DNA of 64,000 nt, from assembly GCF_014650915.1 (NCBI RefSeq), contig NZ_BMVW01000003.1:248001-312000 (forward strand), read 5' to 3'. The notes beneath the pieces were generated by a model. The model was not told where the DNA came from and made no database searches. It worked only from the letters and a program-made list of their open reading frames with translations. This DNA is from Streptomyces poonensis. Its GTDB lineage: Bacteria; Actinomycetota; Actinomycetes; Streptomycetales; Streptomycetaceae. Made by a program: the position numbers and the translations under genes. Positions 43,166-51,471 of the stretch are shown here, one piece after another; the stretch's first letter is position 1, and the number at the start of each line of letters is the position of its first letter.

Positions 43166-43710
43166 CGCCGCGCCTCCCGGCGGGGCGTCGCGGGATCCTC
43201 CCGCGGCGGTCCGGGCAGGATCTGCAGCAGGTCCGGCTCCCGGGGCGGGCGCTGCACCCGGACCGCGGCGATCTCGGGCGCCGCCGTCAGGACAGCGCGC
43301 TCGATCACCTCCTCGGCGGCGACGGAGGAGGAGGGGCAGCCGCTTCGCTCTCCGCGCAGCAGGACCCGTACGACATCCCCTTCGTCGCCTGCCTCCACAG
43401 CGAGCAGCTCGAGGTCCGCCGCGTGCATCGCCAGTCGGTGCCGTGCCTGGTCGAGGGCCTTCCCGATCCGCTCCGCGGTGGAGCACGGGTGCAGATCGTG
43501 GAGGATCAGCAGACTGCCCACGAGGTCGTCGGCGGCCAGCCGTGCCACCGTGTCGGGGGGCAGCATTCCGGTGATCCGGTCGAGACCGGCCCCGTACAGC
43601 CGCATCAGCAGCCGTACGAGTTCCTCGGCGCGTTCACCCACCCGCGGCGTCGCGGAGAGCTGTGCGACGAGCTGTGCCACTCGGGCTTCGGTCTCCCGCA
43701 GTGCGTCCAT
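43162..43710 (-). CDS. NifU C-terminal-domain-like protein with one Cys
   Basis: 182 residues. The N-terminal half is helical (VGERAEELVRLLMRLYGAGLDR, then PDTVARLAADDLVGSLLILHDLHP). The C-terminal half resembles the NifU/Nfu scaffold domain: GERSGCPSSSVAAEEVIERAV followed by PEIAAVRV. Nfu domains bind a cluster through CxxC; here only the second Cys is kept (RSGC), as far as I can see. It may therefore bind a cluster only as a dimer with single Cys, or not at all. It starts 5 bp after the large-subunit stop, so it is in the same operon and may serve the small-subunit clusters. Confidence 0.82.
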   Translation of the reverse strand: MDALRETEARVAQLVAQLSATPRVGERAEELVRLLMRLYGAGLDRITGMLPPDTVARLAADDLVGSLLILHDLHPCSTAERIGKALDQARHRLAMHAADLELLAVEAGDEGDVVRVLLRGERSGCPSSSVAAEEVIERAVLTAAPEIAAVRVQRPPREPDLLQILPGPPREDPATPRREARR

Positions 43711-43714
43711 TGGT

Positions 43715-45484
43715 TCAGCTCCCGCCGCCGTAGACGGTGGGCGAGTGCGACTTCTGCAGCACCCGGCCCGCGCCGAGGTGCATATGGACGCCGCAGGGCA
43801 TGCACGGGTCGAAGCTGCGTACGGTGCGCATGATGTCGATGCCTTTGAAGGTCTCCGGCGGGTTCTCCTCGAAGATCGGTGTGTTCTGCACCGCGTCCTC
43901 GTAGGGCCCCGGAGTGCCGTGGACGTCGCGCGCGCTGGCGTTCCACGGCGTGGGCGGATAGGGGTGGTAGTTGGCGATCAGGCCGTCTCTGATCACCATG
44001 TGGTGGGAGAGACCGCCTCTGACCGCCTCGCTGAATCCGCAGCTGACGGCTTCGTCGGGCACGTCGAAGGGCGTCCAGGTCTCGGTCCGCCCGGCCCGTA
44101 CCTCCAGCAGGGCCTGTTCGGCGAAGTGCAGTGCCGCCGCGGCCGCGTACGCCTGGAAGTAGGTGCGGGCGCGGTTGCGCTCGATGGTGTTGCTCAGCGG
44201 CTGTCCGTTGTGCTCCGGGATCTTCCACTCGAAGGTGACCTCGGGCTTGGTGGCGGTGCGTGGCAGGTGGATGAGGACGCTGTGTCCCGTGGCCTTGAGA
44301 TGGCCGGTGTCGACCAGACCGGACAGTGCCGTCGACCACAGCCGGGCCAGCGGGCCGCCGCCGGTGTCCAGCGCCAGGTGCTCGGTCCCGTCGAACCACC
44401 GGGGGGACATCACCCAGCTGTACTTGTCCGCGAAGTCGCGCTTCTGCGGCCGCGGGACCGTGCGCTGGTTCCACGGGTGCCGCTGGTCGACCGGGTTGCC
44501 CAGCGGGTCCTCGGTGACGAACGGCTCCCCGTCGTCCCAGTCCTGGTAGAAGGAGCTGCCGAGCAGGATGCGGATGCCGAGGTTGATGTCCACCAGGTTG
44601 CTGGTCACCAGGCGGCCGTCGACCACCACGCCCGGGGTCACGAACATCCTGCGCCCCCAGTCCGCCATGGTGGGGTAGCGGAAGTCGCAGTGCGCGGGGT
44701 CGTTGAGGGCGCCCCAGCAGCCGAGCAGCACCCTGCGCCGGCCGACCTCCTCGTACCCGGGCATGGCCTGGTAGATGAAGTCGAACAGGTCGTCGTGCAG
44801 GGGCACGACCTTCTTCATGAACTCGACGTAGCGCATCAGGCGGGTGAGGTAGTCGGTGAACAGCTGCACCGTGGCGACGGTGCTGACACCGCCCGGATAC
44901 ACGGTCGACGGGTGCACATGCCGCCCCTCCATCAGGCAGAACATCTCCCTCGTGGAGCGGCTGACCTGGAGCGCCTCCCGGTAGAACTCGCCCTGGAGCG
45001 GATTGAGCGAGCGCATGATGGACGCGATGGTCCGGTGGCCGTGCTCGGCCGCGTGGGGGGCCTCGGTGCGTTCGGCGAGTTCGTACACACCCGGGTTCGT
45101 CTCGCGGACCATGCGTTCGCAGTAGTCCACGCCGACCAGGTTCTCCTGGAAGAGGTTGTGGTCGAACATGTACTCGGCGGCCTCGCCGAGGTTGAGGATC
45201 CACTCCCCCAGGGCCGGCGGCCGGACACCGTAGGCCATGTTCTGCGCGTACACCGAGCACGTGGAGTGGTTGTCCCCGCAGATGCCGCAGATGCGGCTGG
45301 TGATGAAGTGCGCGTCCCGGGGGTCCTTCCCCTGCATGAAGACGCTGTAGCCGCGGAAGACCGACGAGGTGCTGTAGCACTCGGCCACCCGGCCGCGCCC
45401 GAAGTCGATCTTCGTATGGATGCCCAGGCTCCCCACGATGCGGGTGATGGGGTCCCACGCCATCTCGACCAGACCGTCACCCAT
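43715..45484 (-). CDS. hhyL: [NiFe]-hydrogenase large subunit, group 1h (actinobacterial high-affinity type)
   Basis: 589 residues from ATG 45484. The nickel ligands are complete: L1 motif RICGICGDNH (Cys66, Cys69) and L2 motif DPCMPCGVH (Cys561, Cys564, His567), with a 22-residue tail to be removed by the protease. QNMAYGVRPPALGEW and AAEYMFDHNLFQENLVG are typical of the group 5/1h enzymes that oxidise atmospheric hydrogen in Streptomyces, Mycobacterium and Ralstonia. The active site splits H2; electrons leave through the small subunit. Its start overlaps the small-subunit stop by 8 bp, giving tight coupling of the two subunits. Confidence 0.97.
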   Translation of the reverse strand: MGDGLVEMAWDPITRIVGSLGIHTKIDFGRGRVAECYSTSSVFRGYSVFMQGKDPRDAHFITSRICGICGDNHSTCSVYAQNMAYGVRPPALGEWILNLGEAAEYMFDHNLFQENLVGVDYCERMVRETNPGVYELAERTEAPHAAEHGHRTIASIMRSLNPLQGEFYREALQVSRSTREMFCLMEGRHVHPSTVYPGGVSTVATVQLFTDYLTRLMRYVEFMKKVVPLHDDLFDFIYQAMPGYEEVGRRRVLLGCWGALNDPAHCDFRYPTMADWGRRMFVTPGVVVDGRLVTSNLVDINLGIRILLGSSFYQDWDDGEPFVTEDPLGNPVDQRHPWNQRTVPRPQKRDFADKYSWVMSPRWFDGTEHLALDTGGGPLARLWSTALSGLVDTGHLKATGHSVLIHLPRTATKPEVTFEWKIPEHNGQPLSNTIERNRARTYFQAYAAAAALHFAEQALLEVRAGRTETWTPFDVPDEAVSCGFSEAVRGGLSHHMVIRDGLIANYHPYPPTPWNASARDVHGTPGPYEDAVQNTPIFEENPPETFKGIDIMRTVRSFDPCMPCGVHMHLGAGRVLQKSHSPTVYGGGS

Positions 45485-46568
45485 GTCCGTCCCTTCCTTC
45501 CCAGGGGGGCTCGTAGCCCGTGGTCAGCTCGTGGCCCCTGCGGCGCCACTCCGGTTCCTTCTCGACGTCGTGCAGGGTCAGGCCGCGGAGGGTGCGGATG
45601 AGGATCCCGTACAGCCCCTCGTCCGTTGCCGGGGTGTGCAGGCCGGACGGCTGGTCCATGAAGGGCATGAACCGGTCGGGGAAGCCGGGCATGGTGCACG
45701 CGATGCAGATGCCCCCGACATTGGGGCAGCCGCCGACTCCGTTGATCCAGCCGCGTCTGGGCACGTTGCACTTCACCGCGGGGCCCCAGCAGCCGATCTT
45801 GACCAGGCATCTGTCCTGACCGAACGCGGCACTGAAGTCACCCTGCTCGTAGTAGCCGGCCAGACTGCAGCCCTCGTGCACGGTCCGGTCGAACAGCCAG
45901 GTGGGACGGAGGTTCTCGTCCAGCGGGATCACGGGGGCCTGGCCGGCGATCTGGTAGAGCAGATGGACGATGGTCTCGGAGAGGTTGTCGGGCTGGACCG
46001 GGCAGCCCGGCACGCACACGATCGGGACGTCCGCCTTCGACCGCCACTCCCAGCCCAGATAGTCGGGCACCCCCATGGCGCCGGTCGGATTGCCGGCCAT
46101 CGCGTGGACGCCGCCGTACGCGGCGCAGGTACCCGCCGCGAGCACCACGGTGGCCTTGGGCGCCAGCCGGTCCAGCCACTCGCACACGGTGATGGGCTGG
46201 CCTGTCGCCGGGTCGATGCCGAACCCGCTCCAGTACCCCTCCCGCTTGATCGCCTCGTTCGGTACGGAGCCCTCGACGACCAGGATGAACGGCTCCAGCT
46301 CGCCGCGGCCGGCCCGGTGGAACCAGTCGATGAAGGCGTCGGCACCGCCGTCCGGTCCGCACTCGTAGTCCAGCAGCGGCCAGTGCAGGGCGACCTTCGG
46401 CAGTCCCGGCAGGGCACCCAGCGCGATCTCCTCGATGCTCGGCTGGGTGGCCGCCGTGAGCGCGACCGAGTCGCCGTCGCAGCTGAGCCCGGCGTTGATC
46501 CACAGCAGGTGGACCACGAGGTCGTCGGTGTCCGGGGATTCCCCGGCGGTCGCGGCAGGACGGCTCAT
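45477..46568 (-). CDS. hhyS: [NiFe]-hydrogenase small subunit, group 1h
   Basis: 363 residues. There is no twin-arginine signal peptide, as expected for group 1h, so it works on the cytosolic side. The proximal-cluster motif is LSCDGD: the second position usually held by Cys is Asp33, matching the 3Cys-1Asp cluster known for the Ralstonia actinobacterial-type enzyme. Other Cys ligands lie in GTCAAYGG and VPGCPVQP. Medial and distal ligands are in VHEGCSLAGYYEQG, RCLVKIGCWGPAVKCNVP, GGCPNVGGICIACTMPGFPD. The chain carries electrons from the active site to an unknown acceptor. It overlaps the SIS gene upstream (ATGA) and the large-subunit gene downstream. Confidence 0.97.
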   Translation of the reverse strand: MSRPAATAGESPDTDDLVVHLLWINAGLSCDGDSVALTAATQPSIEEIALGALPGLPKVALHWPLLDYECGPDGGADAFIDWFHRAGRGELEPFILVVEGSVPNEAIKREGYWSGFGIDPATGQPITVCEWLDRLAPKATVVLAAGTCAAYGGVHAMAGNPTGAMGVPDYLGWEWRSKADVPIVCVPGCPVQPDNLSETIVHLLYQIAGQAPVIPLDENLRPTWLFDRTVHEGCSLAGYYEQGDFSAAFGQDRCLVKIGCWGPAVKCNVPRRGWINGVGGCPNVGGICIACTMPGFPDRFMPFMDQPSGLHTPATDEGLYGILIRTLRGLTLHDVEKEPEWRRRGHELTTGYEPPWEGRDGHG

Positions 46569-47248
46569 CGTGCGTCACCGCACGCCGGCCGTGCCGCGCG
46601 CAGCCTCAGCTGAGTCAGCTCCCACAGGGTGTGGTACACGGTCGTCTGCGCCTCCTGGATGCGGTGGACCGAAGCGGACGGGACGACGAAGAGATGGTCG
46701 AGGGCGTCGAGTTCGGCCAGCAGTCCGCCGTGGTGGCCCGCCATGCCGACGGTGAGCAGGCCGCGCCCGGCCGCCACCTTCAGGGCCGCCGCCACGTTCG
46801 GGGAACCCCCGCTGGTCGACAGCCCCACGGCGATGTCTCCCGGCCGTCCCAGGGCCGCCAGCTGGCGCGCGAAGACGGCCTCGAAACCGACGTCGTTGGA
46901 CAGCGCGGTCACGACGGCCGCGTCGCTGGTCAGTGACAGCGCGGGCAGGACCCGGAAGCCGGCCGGCGGATGCAGGAACACGGTGGCGAGGCCCTGGGCG
47001 TCGGTACTGCTTCCGCCGTTGCCGAAGACGAACAGACGTCCCCCGGCCGCGAGCCGCTCCGCCATGGCTTCGGCGCACGCGGCGATCCGCGGCGCACAGC
47101 CGCGCGCGATCTCCCGCCGGAGTGCGGTGATCTCGGCGGCCTTGTCCCGGACGGCACCGGCCGCCTCGGCGACCACGGTGTCGGCATCGGCCTGCCGCTC
47201 GTAGAGGAACGGATACAACTCCCGCATTCCGTCGTGCATGTCACTCAT
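46565..47248 (-). CDS. SIS-domain protein (GmhA-like) of the hydrogenase operon, copy 1
   Basis: 227 residues from ATG 47248. A single SIS (sugar isomerase) domain: GGRLFVFGNGGSSTDAQGLA (phosphosugar-binding Ser cluster), LSTSGGSPNVAAALK (second Ser loop) and ALDHLFVVPS. This is the phosphoheptose-isomerase fold. GmhA enzymes make LPS heptose, which Gram-positives do not need in that form, and such genes are conserved beside actinobacterial hydrogenases. A signalling or sugar-phosphate-sensing role is possible. It overlaps hhyS by 4 bp and the HypC-like gene by 8 bp. Confidence 0.88.
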   Translation of the reverse strand: MSDMHDGMRELYPFLYERQADADTVVAEAAGAVRDKAAEITALRREIARGCAPRIAACAEAMAERLAAGGRLFVFGNGGSSTDAQGLATVFLHPPAGFRVLPALSLTSDAAVVTALSNDVGFEAVFARQLAALGRPGDIAVGLSTSGGSPNVAAALKVAAGRGLLTVGMAGHHGGLLAELDALDHLFVVPSASVHRIQEAQTTVYHTLWELTQLRLRAARPACGDAR

Positions 47249-47561
47249 CCGTGTCTCGCGCCCTTGTGTGCCCCGTCCCCGTGTCTGCCGTCTCCGTGTC
47301 TGCCGTCTCCGTGTCTCCCGGCGCGGCATCCGGCACGGCCGCGATGGCCTCTCCGGCGTGGACGAGAACGGTCGTCCCGACCGGCGCCACGACAAGCGCC
47401 ACGCTGATCTCCTCCGGTTCCTCGGCCGACCCCTCGGCGGCGGCCAACGCCATGTCGCCGGGCAACGACCTCACGACCCGCAGCAAGCGCGCTTCGTCCG
47501 AGCAGGTGACGCAGACGTCCTCGGGGCATTCCGGTCGGTCCCGGCCGTCCCATGACCTCAT
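47241..47561 (-). CDS. Second HypC/HupF-like chaperone with a repeat tail
   Basis: 106 residues from ATG 47561. The core resembles HypC-like chaperones but with an N-terminal extension: PECPEDVCVTCSDEARLL, then VVAPVGTTVLVHAGEAIAAV. The usual start MC[LI]G is absent; Cys in CVTC could take over iron binding. The last 25 residues (TETADTETADTGTGH) come from a 15-bp DNA repeat. It lies between two SIS genes, overlapping both (ATGA upstream, 8 bp downstream). Actinobacterial hydrogenase clusters often carry this second HypC-like gene, which may be dedicated to the high-affinity enzyme. Confidence 0.82.
   Translation of the reverse strand: MRSWDGRDRPECPEDVCVTCSDEARLLRVVRSLPGDMALAAAEGSAEEPEEISVALVVAPVGTTVLVHAGEAIAAVPDAAPGDTETADTETADTGTGHTRARDTDE
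47281..47317 (-). repeat. 15-bp tandem repeat in the HypC-like gene
   Basis: GTGTCTGCCGTCTCC occurs twice in direct succession followed by a partial third unit (plus strand), encoding ETAD-T repeats at the protein C-terminus. Confidence 0.8.
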
Positions 47562-48160
47562 GCGACCGGCTCCGGCCCGTACTGTTCGAGGAAAACCTGT
47601 ACCAGTTCCCACAGCATGTGGTAGGTGGTCATGTGTATCTCCTTGACCACCAGGGGATCGGTGGCCGGCACCACCAGCAGATGGTCGGCTGCGGGAGCCT
47701 CCTCCGTCAGGCCACCGCTGAGGACGACGGTGAGCAGGCCGAGTTGCCGGGCCGCCGCCAGGCCGCGGTGTACGTTCCGGCAGCGGCCGTCCGGCGAGAC
47801 CCCGAGCGCGATGTCCTCGCTGTCGGCGAACGCCCGCAGCTGGTGCTCGAAGACCCCGGCGAACCCCTCCCGCGCGCCGACTCCGCTCATGGTCGCCGAG
47901 TCATTGCCGAGCGCCACGGCCGGCAGGGCCCGTTTCCCCACCATGACGGGGTGCATGAACTCGACCGCCAGGTGGCTCGCGTCGGCCGCCGACTCGCCGT
48001 TGCCGAACACGATCAGCTTGCCGCCGCACCGGAATCGGGCGGCCATGTCGCGGCAGACGGCGGCCACCTGCCCGGCGGTGTCCGCCAGGTGCCGCACGGC
48101 CGCCTCGCGGCGGGCGAAGGCGCGGTGCACGGCCGCCTCGCCGGCCGGGGAGGAACTCAT
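47558..48160 (-). CDS. SIS-domain protein (GmhA-like) of the hydrogenase operon, copy 2
   Basis: 200 residues from ATG 48160. SIS fold with GGKLIVFGNGESAADASHLA (the second Ser of the GGSS loop is Glu-Ser), LGVSPDGRCRNVHRGLAAA (second loop, Gly-rich but with Asp-Gly-Arg-Cys in place of Ser-Gly-x-Ser) and HLLVVPATDPLV. Because both sugar-phosphate loops are altered relative to copy 1, this copy may bind a different ligand or act only as a heterodimer partner. It is the first gene of the hydrogenase operon; the SpoIIE-type gene ends 38 bp upstream of it on the same strand. Confidence 0.86.
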   Translation of the reverse strand: MSSSPAGEAAVHRAFARREAAVRHLADTAGQVAAVCRDMAARFRCGGKLIVFGNGESAADASHLAVEFMHPVMVGKRALPAVALGNDSATMSGVGAREGFAGVFEHQLRAFADSEDIALGVSPDGRCRNVHRGLAAARQLGLLTVVLSGGLTEEAPAADHLLVVPATDPLVVKEIHMTTYHMLWELVQVFLEQYGPEPVA

Positions 48161-48198
48161 GGGCGTGCTCCCTTGCACGGGGTCCCGGGCGTCATCGC

Positions 48199-50409
48199 TC
48201 ACTTCCTCACATGGAGGACGATGACGCACGTGTCGTCCTCCGGATTGGTGTCCAGCGTGGACAGCAGGGTCTGGAGATGCTCCTCGGGTCCGCCGCGGGC
48301 GCCTTGCCGGGCGGCGTCCAGGAGCAGGGCCGAGCGCTCGTCGCGCCGGTCGTCGCGGCGTTCGACCAGGCCGTCGGTGTAGAGGATGACCCGGTCGCCG
48401 GGCTGAAGCCGGACGGTCTCGAGACGGTATCCGGGATCCAAGGTGGCACCCAGTGAGATCCCGTCGGCGTTGTGCAGCTCACGAGCCTGTCCCGCCCGGA
48501 CAAGGACGGGAGGGGGGTGGCCTCCCCGGGCCCAGGCCAGGGTGCGGTCGTGCGGGTGGAAGTGCCCGACGATCGCGGTGGCCATCACGGTCTCCTCGTG
48601 GCTGTGACAGGCGACGAGATTGAGGCAGTCGAGGATGCGGGCCGCGTCGGCGCCCGTATGCGCGATGCCCAGCAGGGCATGGCGCAGCTGCGCCATGCCC
48701 GCCGCCGCGAGCAGGCCGTGCCCGCTGACGTCCCCGATGGCGATCAGTACCCGGCCGTCGGGAAGCGGAGTCGCTTCGAACCAGTCGCCGCCGATGCGCG
48801 CACTGTCCTCCGCCGGCTGGTAGCGCAGCGCCATCGACAGGCCGGGGAGCGTGTTGTGCTGCCGTGGCAGCAGCGCCAGTTGCAGCTCCTCGGCCATGCG
48901 CAGCCGGTGACGTTCCGCCTCGCACCGCGAGGCTTCGAGCGCCGCCTCCATCCGTCGGGCGGCGGAGACGTCCTGGACGACTCCGTGCACCGCGATCAGG
49001 TTTCCGAGACTGTCCCGGACCAGTTCGGCGGTGACGCGCACATGGCGTGGGGGGTCGGCATGGCGCGTGCGGACCTCGAACGTCACCGGTTCACGCTGTT
49101 CGCAGAGTGTCTGTACGGCCCGGGTGAGGACCGGGAGGTCGTTCTCCCCAATGTGCTGGGAGAGCCGGTCCAGGGAGAGCGGGCCCAGCGCCGGATCCAG
49201 GTCGAAGATGTCGTACATGCGCCGTGACCACGTGATCTCGCCGGTGATCAGGTTCCACTCGGCCCACGCGAGGTCCACCAGCCGCTCGGCGTCGTCGATC
49301 CGGGCCGCCATCCGTGCCTGTTCGTCGTGGAACTGCCAGCTGACCAGCAGCCCGCCGCCGATCCGTTGAGCCCGCACGCTCAGCACGGCGGGGTATCGCA
49401 CTCCGCGGAACGGCTCCTCGCAGGAGAAGGGGTCGCGGTGCAGGGGCCTGCCGGTCTCCAGCACCTTCACGTAGGCGTCGAAGATTCCGGCGTGGGCCAG
49501 GCCGGGAAGTGCCTCCAGGAGCCGGCCGCCGGTGATCTGGCCGGGCGTTCGCCCCAGGAGGTCCGTGGCGTGCCCGTTGCAGCGGTCGATGTTGAATGCG
49601 ACGACCCGGCCACGGGCGTCCCGGACCGGGAAGAGCAGTGCGGCGGGGATGGGGATGACATCGAGGACCGCGGCGAGCCACGGCGCACGCAGGTTCTCCT
49701 CGGGCAGCCCCCGGTCGGCCAGGCCGCACAGCCTCCGTCCGGCGGAGCCCGTCAGTTCCTCCGTGCGTTGCCGGACCGCCTGTTCCAGCGGCGGGCCGGC
49801 CGGCCAGACAACGATCACCACACACAGGAGACGCTCCCCCGGAGAGCGACCGTGCCGGCCGTCGGCCCGGCCACCGTACGGGCTCGACGGGCCGCTCCTG
49901 GACGAGACCCACGCCAGGATCCGGTCGCCACTGTCGTCGTCGATCCACAGCAGCTGGTCCTCCGGGGCCGTCCGGGCGAGGGGGAGCACACACCGCAGGG
50001 GGATCCGCGACCGGGTGTCGGCCTCCCGTGCCGATGTGCCGGCGACACCGCTCATGCGCAGTTCCCCCTGCCGGTCGATGGCCGCCAGCAGCACCGCCGA
50101 GGCGCCGTGCGGCCCGACCTGATCGTGCAGCAGTCGCGCCAGTCCGACGGGACTCGGCGCACGGCTCACCGCCGCGAGGCTCTCGCGGCCGTCCGGGCCG
50201 TCGCCCGCGGCCGTCCGCCGGCCTCCGCCGGCACCGTCCTGCGCCACCGGGCGGCCCGCGGCCGCCGGCTGCGGGCCGCCGCCGGAGGAACCCGGGTGCG
50301 ACGGTGCGACGGGCTCTTCGAGCAGTCGCCGCGTGTACGTGCGCGCCGCCTCCTCATCACACCCGAGGCATTCCGTGAACAGCTCCGCGACCCGGTTCAG
50401 ACGGTCCAT
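48199..50409 (-). CDS. PAS-domain PP2C phosphatase (SpoIIE/RsbU type)
   Basis: 736 residues from ATG 50409; ATG 50496 would add 29. After a disordered Gly/Pro-rich start and a GAF-like region (LLHDQVGPHGASAVLLAAI) come two PAS domains (AWLAAVLDVIPIPAAL to SWQFHDE; AEWNLITGEITWSRRMYDIF to VHGVVQDVSAARR). The C-terminal PP2C-type phosphatase has QLALLPRQ, GGDWFEATPL, AIGDVSGHGLLAA, ARGGHPPPVL and LYTDGLVERRD (Asp metal ligands). These enzymes reactivate anti-anti-sigma proteins by dephosphorylation in response to redox or ligand cues. It is co-directional with, and 38 bp from, the hydrogenase operon, so it may be co-transcribed or regulate it. Partner kinase candidate: 34662-35096. Confidence 0.9.
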   Translation of the reverse strand: MDRLNRVAELFTECLGCDEEAARTYTRRLLEEPVAPSHPGSSGGGPQPAAAGRPVAQDGAGGGRRTAAGDGPDGRESLAAVSRAPSPVGLARLLHDQVGPHGASAVLLAAIDRQGELRMSGVAGTSAREADTRSRIPLRCVLPLARTAPEDQLLWIDDDSGDRILAWVSSRSGPSSPYGGRADGRHGRSPGERLLCVVIVVWPAGPPLEQAVRQRTEELTGSAGRRLCGLADRGLPEENLRAPWLAAVLDVIPIPAALLFPVRDARGRVVAFNIDRCNGHATDLLGRTPGQITGGRLLEALPGLAHAGIFDAYVKVLETGRPLHRDPFSCEEPFRGVRYPAVLSVRAQRIGGGLLVSWQFHDEQARMAARIDDAERLVDLAWAEWNLITGEITWSRRMYDIFDLDPALGPLSLDRLSQHIGENDLPVLTRAVQTLCEQREPVTFEVRTRHADPPRHVRVTAELVRDSLGNLIAVHGVVQDVSAARRMEAALEASRCEAERHRLRMAEELQLALLPRQHNTLPGLSMALRYQPAEDSARIGGDWFEATPLPDGRVLIAIGDVSGHGLLAAAGMAQLRHALLGIAHTGADAARILDCLNLVACHSHEETVMATAIVGHFHPHDRTLAWARGGHPPPVLVRAGQARELHNADGISLGATLDPGYRLETVRLQPGDRVILYTDGLVERRDDRRDERSALLLDAARQGARGGPEEHLQTLLSTLDTNPEDDTCVIVLHVRK

Positions 50410-50873
50410 GCGTGACGACGCGGTCCATGGCTGTGGACCGACTGCCTCCCGCGGTGCCGAACCATGCCGCTTCCCCATTTCGCTCACAGGTTCCATCGCC
50501 CGGGTCTAGGGTGTGCCTTCCACGCTCACGGAGATCGCGTGCCATCGGTGTTACCGGGAGCGCTCAACCTGTGTTGTCTACTGGCATCGGCGCGGCCACG
50601 GCCTGTGATGACGGCTATTGTCCGGAGCAGCCTGGAGAGTGGCGTCACAGGGACATCCGTTACGCCATTTATGGCGGTTCCTGATCGGCCCTGGAAACAG
50701 TGGTTACGTCCGGCAGAACGGGCCGGGGCGATGAGCCCGGGTACTGCACGTCTGCGAGCTGAGGGGGCGGGCTGTCCACGACGACCGCGGTCCTGGCCCC
50801 GGTCGGGGTGCAGCGGGGCTTGACCTCGGCGTCGTCGGCTCACTTGCCCGAGCCCGGACCTCTGTCCCCCGCG
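50410..50873 (+). other. 464-bp gap upstream of the PAS/SpoIIE gene
   Basis: It holds the promoter region of the minus-strand SpoIIE-type gene. No gene, hairpin or repeat I can support; short plus-strand frames here lack coding bias. Confidence 0.45.
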
Positions 50874-51330
50874 TGGGGCGTCACCCGGCGGAACCTCGGC
50901 GAGGCCTACCGCGCGCACCCGGGGGGACGGCGCGACAACCTCGAACGTGCCGTCGCCGCCTACGTTGGCCGCCCAGCCCGGACTGTGGGCCATGACCCAG
51001 TACAGCCTCGCAGCGGCCTGTCCCGCCCGCCCGGAAGGTGGTCGGCGACCGGATCGGGCGAGGCCAGGGCGGCCCGAGCGGGCTTGATGCGGACGCCCAC
51101 CTCCGCAGGCAGGCCGGACCCCGGCGGCCAACGCGGCCCGCGCCGCGACCGCCTACCAGCGCTGCCTGGCGGCCCTGGACGCGACGGATCCCCCGGCGAC
51201 GCGGGCGGAGCTGCTCCGTGGCCTCGGCGACGCCCACCGCATGGCCGGTGCGGACTGCGCCCCCGCGCCGTCGAGGCGTACCGCGCCGCCGTGGAAGCCC
51301 GCCCTGAGGGCTCCCGGTCCCCGGCAGGCA
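50874..51330 (+). pseudogene. Decayed TPR-repeat protein
   Basis: TPR-like pieces lie in three frames in succession: WGVTRRNLGEAYRAHPGG with RRDNLERAVAAY at about 50874-50955; WAMTQYSLAAA at about 50988-51020; and ARAATAYQRCLAALDATDPP with RAELLRGLGDAHRMAGAD at about 51132-51255, then AVEAYRAAVEARPEG. These match the 'W-A-x-T-Q-x-N-L-G-x-A-x' repeats of Streptomyces TPR/CHAT proteins. At least three frameshifts and missing segments make it a pseudogene. Confidence 0.75.
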
Positions 51331-51471
51331 CTCGGCATCACCGAGACGCTGACTGTGTTCCATGCGCTGCACGGCTCGCCGAGCAGGCCGCTCGGTGCGC
51401 TCGACGGCTCAGGCTGGGCCGTCCCACCCCGTCCAACGCACCGGAACAGCCGCCCCCGGGCTCCCGTGGTG

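Noticed and set aside
42911-45601. 896-codon plus-strand frame opposite the hydrogenase large subunit
   Set aside because: Antisense to hhyL with intact active-site motifs; the translation is repetitive Val/Arg/Gly without a recognisable domain.
47241-48160. SIS/HypC/SIS block as part of an LPS-heptose pathway
   Set aside because: No other heptose genes are present, and start-stop overlaps tie the block to the hydrogenase operon.
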